Origin: Lotus japonicus
Lineage: Eukaryota > Streptophyta > Magnoliopsida > Fabales > Fabaceae
Assembly (NCBI RefSeq): GCF_012489685.1
Contig: NC_080046.1
Span: 20,955,304 to 21,019,303 of the forward strand
DNA length: 64,000 nt
Direction: 5' to 3'
The translations under genes were made by a program, and so were the position numbers. Positions within the stretch are counted from its first letter, which is position 1, and every line of letters starts with the position of its first letter. The notes under the pieces are model-generated. The model ran no database searches, was not told the DNA's origin, and worked only from the letters and a program-made list of their open reading frames with translations. This document shows, piece after piece, positions 25,564 through 35,339 of this stretch.

Positions 25564-28500
25564 TTGACATGTCTAAATATTATAATCAAGTTCCCTTGTA
25601 TTATCCTCCTGTTGCACCCAAAGTTTCAAGAACTTCTGGGAAAACTAACAAGAAAGGACCTAAGATATGGGTACCTAAGACAAAAATTATTCCTGTTGCA
25701 GACATCTTATGCAGCTCAGTTAAGACACATGTCATGGTACCTGGACAGTGGATGCTCGCGACACATGACGGGCATAAGGTCTATATTCCAAAAACTGATG
25801 CCGCTTAAGTCAGGAGGAGACGTTGGCTTTGGAGGAAACCAGAAGGGAAAAATTATTGGAAAAGGCTCCATAGGAGATGGAAAAATTCCAGTTATTAATG
25901 ATGTACTTCTGGTGGAAGGATTATTGCATAACTTGCTCTCCATAAGCCAAATAGCTGACAAAGGTTATGATGTGATCTTCAATCAAACCGGCTGCAAAGC
26001 TGTTAGTCAAACAGATGAATCTATTCTGTTTTCTGGGAAGAGAAGAAATGATATTTACAAAATCAAATCTTCTGAACTGCTTTCTCAGAAGGTCAAGTGT
26101 CTCATGTCAGTTAACGATGAGCAATGGGTTTGGCACAAACGTCTAGGACATGCCAGCCTCAGGAATATCTCTCAACTAAGCAAGCTAAATCTCGTCAGAG
26201 GATTGCCTCGTCTGAAGTTCTCATCAGAGGCTCTGTGTGAAGCTTGTCATAAGGGAAAATTCACCAAGAAACCTTTTAAAGCAAAGAATGTAGTATCTAC
26301 AACAAGACCCCTCGAGCTACTTCACATTGATCTCTTTGGACCAGTGAAAACTGAATCCATTGGAGGAAAGAAGTATGGGTTAGTCATTGTGGATGACTAC
26401 AGCAGGTGGACATGGGTAAAGTTCTTAAGGCACAAGGATGAAACACACACTATGTTCACCAACTTCATTGCCCAAGTTCAGAAGGAGTTCCAAACCCCAG
26501 TGATTACTGTCAGAAGTGATCATGGTGGAGAATTTGAGAACAAAGCCTTTGAAGAATTGTTCAACTCTCAAGGGATCTCTCACAACTTCTCTTGTCCACG
26601 CACTCCTCAACAAAATGGAGTTGTTGAAAGAAAGAACATAACTCTTCAGGAGATGGCTCGCACCACGATGCAAGAATCAAGTATGGCCAAGCACTTCTGG
26701 GCAGAAGCAATCAACACTGCATGCTACATCCAGAACAGAATCTCCATCAGACCAATTCTGGAGAAGACTCCTTATGAGCTATGCAAAGGAAGACAACCTG
26801 ATATCTCTTACTTCCATCCATTTGGAAGTACTTGCTACATGCTCAACACTAAGGAGCAATTGGGTAAATTCGATTCTAAAGCTTTAAAATGTTATTTCCT
26901 TGGTTATTCTGAAAGATCCAAAGGTTTTAGAATTTATAATATTGTTCATCAAACTGTTGAGGAATCTATCCAAATTAGATTTGATGATAAGCTTGGCTCA
27001 GAAAAGTCAAAATTGTTGGAAAGATTTGCAGATTTAAGCATTGATTATTCGGAAGCAAATCAACCAAAGAACAGCCCAGAGAATGTTGCTTCAGAGGCAG
27101 AAGCATCAGAAGAAAATCCAACAGCTTCTGATCAACTTCAGAAGAAGAAAAGAATAGCTGCCTCTCATCCAGAAGAACTGATTATTGGCAACAAAGATGC
27201 TCCCGTCAGAACCAGGTCTATGCTCAAACCTTCAGAAGAGACTCTTCTGAGTCTGAAGGGACTTGTATCTCTCATTGAGCCCAAATCAGTTGATGAAGCT
27301 CTTGAAGATAAAGGTTGGATTCTGGCAATGCAAGAAGAGCTAGATCAGTTCACCAAGAATGATGTATGGACCTTAATGCCAAAACCCAAAGGTTTCCATG
27401 TCATAGGAACCAAGTGGGTATTCTGAAACAAGCTGAATGAAAAAGGAGAAGTAACAAGAAACAAGGCAAGACTGGTGGCTCAAGGCTACAGTCAACAAGA
27501 GGGGATTGATTACACTGAGACCTTTGCTCCTGTGGCAATGCTTGAAGCTATTAGGTTACTGATCTCTTTCTCAGTAAATCACAACATCATTCTTCATCAG
27601 ATGGATGTCAAGAGTGCTTTCCTTAATGGCTACATTTCTGAAGAAGTGTATGTCAAGCAACCTCCTGGATTTGAAGATGACAAGCATCCAGAACATGTCT
27701 ACAAGCTCAAGAAGTCACTCTATGGACTGAAACAAGCTCCCAGAGCTTGGTATGAAAGGCTCAGCTCCTTACTTCTGAAGAATGAGTTTGTAAGGGGTAA
27801 ATGTGACAACACTCTTTTCTGCAGAACCTATAAGGATGATATTCTTATAGTTCAGATTTATGTTGATGACATTATTTTTGGTTCTGCTAATCCCTCTCTG
27901 TGCAAGGAATTTTCTAAGATGATGCAGGCTGAATTCGAAATGAGCATGATGGGAGAACTCAAATACTTCCTGGGAATTCAAATCGATCAACGACCAGGAG
28001 TCACCTATATCCATCAGAAGAAGTACACCTTGGAACTTCTGAAGAAGTTCAACATGAATGACTGCAACATCTCTAAGACTCCAATGCATCCAACATGCAT
28101 TCTTGAGAAAGAGGAAGTTTCCTCTAAGGTTTGTCAGAAGCTCTATCGTGGAATGATAGGCTCACTTCTTTACTTAACTGCTTCCAGACCTGATATATTG
28201 TTCAGTGTGCATCTCTGTGCTAGATTCCAATCAGATCCTAGAGAGACTCACTTAACTGCTGTTAAGAGGATCCTCAAATATCTGAAAGGAACCACTAACC
28301 TTGGCTTGATGTATAGAAAAACATCAGAGTATACACTTTCAGGTTTTTGTGATGCTGACTTTGCTGGAGACAGAGTGGAAAGGAAAAGCACCTCTGGAAG
28401 CTGCCATTTTCTTGGAGCAAATCTTGTCACTTGGTCAAGCAAGAGACAGAACACAATTGCCCTATCAACTTCAGAAGCAGAGTATGTCTCAGCTGCCACT

Positions 28501-28806
28501 TGCTGTACACAAACCATATGGATGAAGAATCATCTGGAGGACTATGGTTTGTCTCTGAAGAAAGTCCCTATCTACTGTGACAACACAGCTGCTATCTCAC
28601 TCAGCAAGAATCCCATTCTACATTCAAGAGCAAAGCATATAGAGGTAAAGTATCATTATATTCGTGATCATGTTCAGAAGGGCACTCTATCATTAGAGTA
28701 TGTTGATACTGACCATCAGTGGGCAGATATTTTCACTAAGCCCTTAGCAGAAGATAGATTTTTATTTATTCTTGAAAATCTGAACATGGACTTTTGTCCA
28801 GAGTAA
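25564..28806 (+). pseudogene. Element A pol: protease, integrase, RT, RNase H (one nonsense codon)
   Basis: One frame runs from 25564 to 28806 with a single TGA at 27424-27426. The protease active site DSGCSRHMTG lies near 25745. The pre-integrase zinc finger (WHKRLGHASLRN, then CEACHKGK) follows at about 26130-26260. The integrase core has the LLHIDLFGP, VRSDHGGEFE and QQNGVVERKN blocks of the DDE triad. RT has the YVDDIIFG box near 27870, and RNase H has FCDADFAGD and DNTAAISLSKNP. The stop falls between WVF and NKLNEKGEV at the start of RT, so full-length RT-RNase H would not be made without bypass. All catalytic residues looked for are present. An alternative frame (25569-25808) carries the gag-side linker and overlaps the protease start. 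Confidence 0.88.
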
Positions 28807-29234
28807 GGTTCTCTTCAGAACTTCTGACCATGGTGTGTCTGAAGTCATCAGACGTTACCCTTTCAGAAGGTACTCGATAAGAAGCTCTTAACCCACTGGT
28901 TAAACTTCTGTGGTAGGCAACAATACACATGTCACTTCATTTGTGACACAGTTCCTTAAGTCGCGTGGTGTATCTGCTATAATGATGAGGCCTACTCTCC
29001 TCCACTATGCTATTTTCAGACTATCTATTTTACAAACCGTTGATTTTGCTTTTCCCTTTTTGCCTCCTAAAATCTCAACGGTTACCATTAAACCCACTAT
29101 ACGCACTTTGCACACACGATCTTCCACACACTTACACAACGGTTTTCAAACTCTTTGTGTGCATTTCATTCATTCATACTCCTCTCTCCAATATTCCTCT
29201 CTCTCTGAACCCTAAACCTCACTACCTGAGAATC

Positions 29235-32218
29235 ATGGGCAAATCAAAGAAATCAAAGACAAATGTTACTGCTTCCTCCAAACAAACTGCCGAAGACCAA
29301 GAAACTCAGAGATTTGAAGAAGCACAACAAATTCTAAACACACCCAATGTGGTCACCTGCGTCAAGAAAGCTGAAGAACTGGTTGTGTGCAACGAAGCAA
29401 GAGTGGACTTCGACAACCTGGCTGATCATGGGTTCGACATCAGGGATCAAGTCGACTTGCAAGGTTGGTCTGGTTATTTCAATAGGCTCTGTGGTCCTAT
29501 CTACTACAAACTGGTGGTGGAATTCTAGAAAAATGCAGTTTGCAACGACTACTACGTCGTTTCCCATGTGCTGGATAGGAAGATTGTGATTTCAGAAGAG
29601 TCCATTGCAAAGCTGCTGTGTATGGAGTTCCAACAGGGAAAAATGATCAAAAACGTTGATGCTAATGTTCCTGGCATGAGGAAGCTTGTCAATTTTGCTA
29701 TTTATGACAATTGGTCCATGGATAGGACCAAGTATGCTATAAAGGATCTGAAGCCCAAGATGAAGATCTGGCAGAAGATTTTCATATCCTGCATCCATCC
29801 TAGAACAGGCGGAACTGATTACCTCAATGCAACTCAGAAGGTAATCATGTACTACATTTCTAGGGGTGAGCCTGTATGTCTGCCATTTCTGCTTTTCAAC
29901 TATCTTAAGGAATGTGTTGAGAAGTCAAGAACTACTGGAATTGAGAACAAGAGGTAAATTTCTTACATTCCTTATGGAAGGTTACTCTCAGATATCTTCA
30001 CTCAGAATCGACTGGTCAAGACTCTTTTTGATCTAGGACTTCATGATGATTTGGCGATGTCCATTGGAGATGCTCTCAATGGGACTAAACTGAAGAGAAT
30101 GCAGATTATTGAGAAAGTTCAGATTGAACCTAAAGAAGACACATCTGAAGAGGTTCGTCCGAAGAACTACCCTGTTGATGATTTTCCTCTATGGTCTAAA
30201 AAGGACAATCCAGCATGCATTCTGGAGTATGTGAGAATGCTCAGAAGAGAAGGAGATCCAATCACCCTTGAAGAATTTGTCAAAAACCTTCCTGATAGTC
30301 CTCCTGAGATGGCAACAAGAAAATCCAAAAGAGTAACAAGCAGCCAGCCTTCAGATCCTAAGGACAAAGGGATTCTGATAGAGGAATCTAAAAAGAAGAA
30401 AGCTGCATCCAAGTCAGTGATCATCAGGGAACTCACTCCAGAAAGTCTTCCTAAGAGAACTTCAATGCAATCATCTCAACTATCTGAGTCTGAAAGCTCT
30501 GAGAACTCCTTGGAAGATTCCTCAAGTGAGGAGACTGAAGATGATGATGTTCCCCTGGCCAAGAGGCGAAAAATTCTTTTTGAGGAAGAAGATGAGCAGG
30601 ATGATTGTGAGATCATTGAGAATGTGCTTCAGGTTATCAGGGAATCTTCAGAAGCTGAAGAATCCACGGATTCTGATGAAGTACCCTTAGTGAAGAAAAA
30701 GAAATTGTCTCTGAAGGGTCCATTTCAGCAGAAAGAGGCAGAATCAAAGCAGGCATCGGACTTGCTTCAGAAGCACAAAGGGAAAGAAGATCAAAGAGTA
30801 CTTCTGATCCTGCAAGGGCTGCAAAACTCACTAGAACCACTTTCATCAGAAGTCCAAGTAAGGTAATTACTGAAAGCATTAACTCTGATTCTGCTTTAGT
30901 AGTTATTCCTGAACAACCCCTGCCTATATCTACTTCCATGCCTACCTCAACCCAAACAGCTCCCACTCAAACAGAACCTCAAACATAAGCTTTCTCTCAA
31001 GCTGAAACACAAGCCCCCCAATCAAACATCCAAACAGCTACCACTGTCATTCCATCCATCCAAATTCAAACCTCTTCCACATCCACCACAACTGAACCTG
31101 TACCTCCTTTCAATTCTTTCATTCAAGGTATCGTTCAAAGTGAGGCTACCCTGAGAAATTTGGTTCAACATTTCACTCCCAAGCCTCCATCCACTTCAAA
31201 GACCCTCCTGTTAACTCAAACTGGTGAGATCCCTGCTGAGGAAGAAAAAGAGGATGATGATTTTCAGATCCTTGAACCTCCTTTCAATGTGAAGCCTATT
31301 CAACAAGTAGCTTCCAACTTTGAAGATCAGCTCCAAGATGCTGCTGAAACTTCCTATGTATCCTTGTCCAACTATTCTGCAGTAAACTCACGAGATCTGA
31401 GTTTTACCTCACCTGAGAAAACTGCTACCTCCAGGCAAAGGCAAGTAACAATCTCTGAAGCTGAGCATATGGATGAATCTGACCATTCAGGAATAGAGAA
31501 GAACCATGAGATTGATTCTACTCCTTCAGGACAACCCAGAACTAATAGTTCCAATGCTTCAAGCTCAAATGCAACCAGAACTCCTCAGCCTGTCCTGACC
31601 TTGGCAACCTCCTTCCGACCTCAAAATCTCATTCAACTCATTCAGGAGTTCTCTGAAGAGGCTACCAGAAGATTGCAATGGTTATATCAGGTAACTGATA
31701 ATCAGTTTGATGCTTCATTTGTTGATGGTCTGTGGTCTGCCTTCGGAAGATGGTCAGAAAGCAGAGCTTATGAATTTCAGAAGCAGCTTAGTAGTGAGAA
31801 ACGTCTGAGAGTTCATGATGCGTCTGAGAGAGCTTATGAGCAAAGGCAGAGAGTGCTGCACAGGGTTTGTGAACCTTTGAGAAGAGCTATGGCTGAAAGA
31901 AACTATGTTGTCTCTGAATGTACCTCAGAAGATGCTGAGATGATTCCAGCAGAGGGTGCAGAAGACAGCTTTGACGGAATAGTCATTCTGGAAGATGCAG
32001 ATGTTGATGAAGTTGAGAAGCAAGTGCCAATTCAAGTTGATACTGAAACTCCATTAGAGGCAGAAGTTCCTGCTCCTGCTCAAGCTCCAGAAGTTGCTAC
32101 TCTTGCTGCCAGGATTGACATAATTCAAGATGATCAGCAGAGGCTGTTTCAAATGGTTGCGCAACAAGGACTTGTTCAGAGTGAACAAAGTCGAAAGATT
32201 CAGGAATCCTCAAGCTGA
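29235..32218 (+). pseudogene. Element A env-like third reading frame, broken
   Basis: It begins at an ATG (MGKSKKSKTN) about 430 bases after pol. The same frame continues through stops at 29526-29528 and 29955-29957 to 30864-30866. Coding then continues in another frame (about 30780 onward; one more stop near 30987) to 32218. In total this is nearly 1000 codons. The N-terminal third is globular (WSGYFNRLCGP, LVNFAIYDNWSMD, IHPRTGGTDYLNATQ). The middle is very acidic and serine-rich, then Pro/Gln/Thr-rich. The C-terminus (31160-32218) has a helical block around LIQEFSEEATRRLQWLYQ and a likely coiled coil. I see no clear transmembrane segment or signal peptide. The position matches the env-like gene of Sireviruses; true envelope function is not shown by anything here. 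Confidence 0.7.
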
Positions 32219-32530
32219 ATGGAAGCTATGATGAAGTATCTGATCGAAAATCTTCCTTATTCATCAAAGCCTTGAACCCCTCTCATCTATCTTTCATGCA
32301 TTTGTTTTAATTATCTATGAATTTATTTCATGTTTGACTGTGTTCAATTCTAATTCTCTTATTCAATGCACCGTCCACTTAGTAACTCGCATGCCTTTAT
32401 GATTTGATAAGTTTTATGCATGTTTTTCTGTTACTTTTCTTCCTTATAATCTGCTGCCTTCTTTCTTCTCCATCACACCGCAATTCACTTCAACTCAGTC
32501 AATTCATTCTTTTCTCATCCTAAAACAACA

Positions 32531-32962
32531 ATGACTTCTATTGAGTTAATCTCTGACCTCAAGACTCTGGTCTTTGACCAAGTCTTCTCATGGAGTGTTA
32601 ATCTCTCTACTTCTCAGATCTCTCAAGCTCTTGGAAAGATTGACAATCTTTTAGATTGTTGGTTGACACCCCACCAGATTCACTGTCTTCAGAATCTTCA
32701 GGAAGTTCTGAACAACCTCCTTCGTCTGGCCTCTCGCCGGAAGGATCTTGAAGCTCAGTTCGAGGGCATTTGTATGCTTCTTGAACATGAAGAAGATCAA
32801 CAAGACGTTGGTCAGGATGCTGCCTCCAACCCTGGTATCCGTGAAAGCGAAGTTATGAAGGAAGAACTAGCTACTGAGTTAGCCTCCATTGATCAGGATA
32901 TTCGTCCTTTACACCTTCAGCTTCTCTCTATGAAGAATTCTCGTGCCTTCTTGTGTATTTAG
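32531..32962 (+). CDS. Small extra ORF of element A (143 aa, function unknown)
   Basis: An uninterrupted ATG-started frame lies between the env-like frame and the 3' LTR. The protein looks wholly helical: heptad-like leucines in LGKIDNLLDCW, LQNLQEVLNNLLRLASRRKD and IDQDIRPLHLQLLSM. There is no transmembrane segment and I recognise no catalytic motif. It is intact in an element whose pol and env-like frames are broken. I do not recognise the family. It may be a real accessory gene of this Sirevirus group or a separated C-terminal piece of the env-like product. Confidence 0.5.
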   Translation: MTSIELISDLKTLVFDQVFSWSVNLSTSQISQALGKIDNLLDCWLTPHQIHCLQNLQEVLNNLLRLASRRKDLEAQFEGICMLLEHEEDQQDVGQDAASNPGIRESEVMKEELATELASIDQDIRPLHLQLLSMKNSRAFLCI

Positions 32963-33094
32963 AAATTGTTCTTCTAGTTTTGCTTTCTATCCTCTGTATC
33001 CCTCTTCGTTAATTAATAATAACAAGGTTCTTATCTGCATTAATTCTTGATTGTTGTTGTTATTAATTGTGTTTTTCACTCTTTTTGCTTATGA

Positions 33095-33107
33095 CAAAAA
33101 GGGGGAG
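33095..33107 (+). other. Internal polypurine tract of element A
   Basis: AAAAAGGGGGAG-type purine run about 500 bases before the LTR, nearly identical to the one adjoining the LTR. Repeated polypurine tracts are a known feature of Sireviruses. Further GGGGGAG-type runs lie near 33424-33441. Confidence 0.6.
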
Positions 33108-33592
33108 TACATAAAATGGTTTTGATAAACTTTTTCTTATATTATATAAAACCAGTAGAGGAGAATAAGTATCACATACTTATAGCACATAGATATTGCC
33201 AAGCGTCCTAAATAAGGAATACATTTTGTTCAGAATTCTGAACTAATCTGCTTCTGACGCTTTATTCCATTATTACCTGGACAATACTCCATGTTCTCAT
33301 GTGATCTACGCCAGCTCTGAACCATCAATTTTTGATGAGTACACATCCCTCTAAGCGTATATTCTGATCACATAACTAGACTACGAATCTAGACCCTTCA
33401 TCATTTCATCAAGTCATAGATTCAGGGGGAGTCAGGGGGAGACCCCAGCTCAGAATCAGGTGTTATCCCAGATTCAGAAGGAGCTATACAAACCGTTACA
33501 CAAGGATAAGTTTAAACTCTAATCTTTTCTCTCCTGTGTATTCAGTTTATTGTTTAAGAATTGTTCATCAAAATACTTGTTTTGTCATCATC

Positions 33593-33605
33593 AAAAAGGG
33601 GGAGA
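33593..33605 (+). other. Polypurine tract at the 3' LTR of element A
   Basis: AAAAAGGGGGAGA stops right before the LTR start at 33607, the standard place of the plus-strand primer in LTR retroelements. Confidence 0.85.
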
Positions 33606-33606
33606 T

Positions 33607-34844
33607 TGTAAGATCAAGGTTTGATTAGTGGTTGCATCTCTATATTTTGATGATTACAATTAAGGTTTGTGATGATGAACAATTGTGGTACCCTAACGTT
33701 TGTCTCATTTAGTTGTGACAAACAGGCTCTGAATCTGATCCAAGCCTATCCAATCAGAAGATAAAGACCCAAGGGTAACCATAAGAGAGTTCTCTAGCTT
33801 ACCATGTTCGTTCAGAACAGTGACATATACTTCAGAAGTTCTGAAGTAAGAAGCTCTCTGAAGGTACTGAAGAACCGGAGTCAGAATCTGAAGACCAGTT
33901 GTTCCTGAAGGAATGGTTCTGAAGAAGAAAGACTCAAGTTATGAAGACCGGCAAGAAGTTGGCTCTGAAGACCCAAGCTATTCTAGCTCTGGCGTTCAGA
34001 AGTTCTGAGGAACTTGTCCAGAAGCAGAAGTTGCAAGGTCAGAGGATCCAAGCTTCCGTCTGACACTGATCAGAAGCTTCACCAACGTCCATCTGAAGCA
34101 CACCAGATCAGAAGTCAACTGGTGAAAGGACAGGTCACTATCACAGTACAAATCGTACAGCCTCAGTCTGTCCGCCACCTACCTCGTCAGCCTAGCAGTC
34201 TGATATTACAAGATTGCCACTCCAACGGGCAAAACCCTAGCAACGGCTACACCATTTGCCTTGGAGTATTTAAGGCTGAAGAAAGAAGAAATAAGCTAAG
34301 AAACTTTGCTGATATTCTTGAATCCATTCGAACCAATCTCTTAGCATTATTTCTTCACTGTTCTTAAACATCTGAGTTTACTATTAGCTTTTCAGAAGCA
34401 ACTCTTGTAAACCCGAAACCTTTTACAAACACATTGTAAAGTTCCTTAAGAGACCAAGGTTGGTCGGATCTTGAGAGGACTGAATCAAGGTTGATTCAGT
34501 GTTTAGCTAGTCTTGAGAGGATCGGTAGATCAGCTTCTTAAGAGAATACTAGTGAGAAAATCAGTGTATTGTTAGTCACTTAGCAGGTAGCAAAGTGCAG
34601 TTGTAACACTCATTGATTTTAGTGAATTGCCTTCATCAGAAGAAGGAAGAAATCACCTTCACGGGTGGACTGGATTAGCTTGAGCTTTTATCTCAAGTGA
34701 ACCAGGATAAAATACTTGCGTGCTTTACTTCTTATCCTTCAGCACCTAGTTCTTATCTTTGAGTTTGGAAAAAGTTCAAAAGTCTATCTTTTATTGAAAA
34801 ACTCTATTCAAACCCCCTCCTTTCTAGTGTTTTTCGCACCTTCA
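33607..34844 (+). repeat. 3' LTR of element A (1238 bp)
   Basis: It starts TGTAAGATCAAGG right after the polypurine tract and ends CGCACCTTCA. The same start (TGTAAGACCAAG) and end (CATACCTTCA) bound the 1236-bp LTR of element B on the other strand. The part from about 33800 to 34110 is crowded with short palindromes such as CTTCAGAAGTTCTGAAG. A degenerate TATA-like TATTTAAGG lies near 34268, where B has TATAAATAG. Confidence 0.88.
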
Positions 34845-34847
34845 AGC

Positions 34848-35080
34848 AAAACATTATCAATGCATGGACTCTTACCGACACCTATGGTACCAGAGCCAAT
34901 GATCTTACCCTTCTCATTGCCTCCAAAACCAACATCACCTCCAGGTTTAAGTTTTAGGTCTTGGAACATACACTTTTCTCCCGTCATGTGTCGCGAGCAT
35001 CCACTGTCCAGATACCATGATTGGTGTTTCAGTGGAGCGATCAAGGATATCTGCAACATAGATAATCTTTTCCTTAGGTA
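34848..35080 (-). pseudogene. Element B protease start, truncated
   Basis: SWYLDSGCSRHMTG marks the retropepsin active site, followed by GGDVGFGGNEKGKIIG. The frame is +1 relative to the gag/linker frame, as in element A. It ends within the NVLL motif where the LTR of element A begins, so no further pol remains. Confidence 0.85.
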
Positions 35081-35339
35081 CCCACTTTCTGGGTCCTTTC
35101 TTGTTAGTTACCACAGAGGTTCTGACAACCTTGAGTTTCTCAACATGATAATACAAATGAATCTGAGCAAGATATTTAGACATAGAGAAGGTTCCCTTTT
35201 TGAGAGGGGGATCAGCAACTTCAACAGTTTTGGGTTCAGGCAATATAGTACCCGAGGGAACAAAATGTTCAGACAAAGATTTTGTTTTAGGCACAGGAGG
35301 CTCCTTTCTACTGGATCTAGAATAGCCAATGTCATTCAT

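Larger units (their letters stand above)
24881..34844 (+). mobile_element. Sirevirus-type Ty1/copia element A, lacking its 5' end
   Basis: On + the order is: gag C-terminal part, linker, protease, integrase, reverse transcriptase, RNase H (to 28806), an env-like frame (29235-32218), a small extra ORF (32531-32962), a polypurine tract, and a 1238-bp LTR (33607-34844). The copia order INT before RT, the long acidic coiled-coil gag, the env-like frame and several polypurine tracts are marks of the Sirevirus (SIRE/Maximus) lineage. The 5' LTR, primer site and gag N-terminus are absent: the sequence starts just after where the zinc knuckle should be. Its LTR matches that of the neighbouring inverted element B in length, ends and wording. 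It carries one stop in RT, one gag shift, and several breaks in the env-like frame. Confidence 0.85.
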
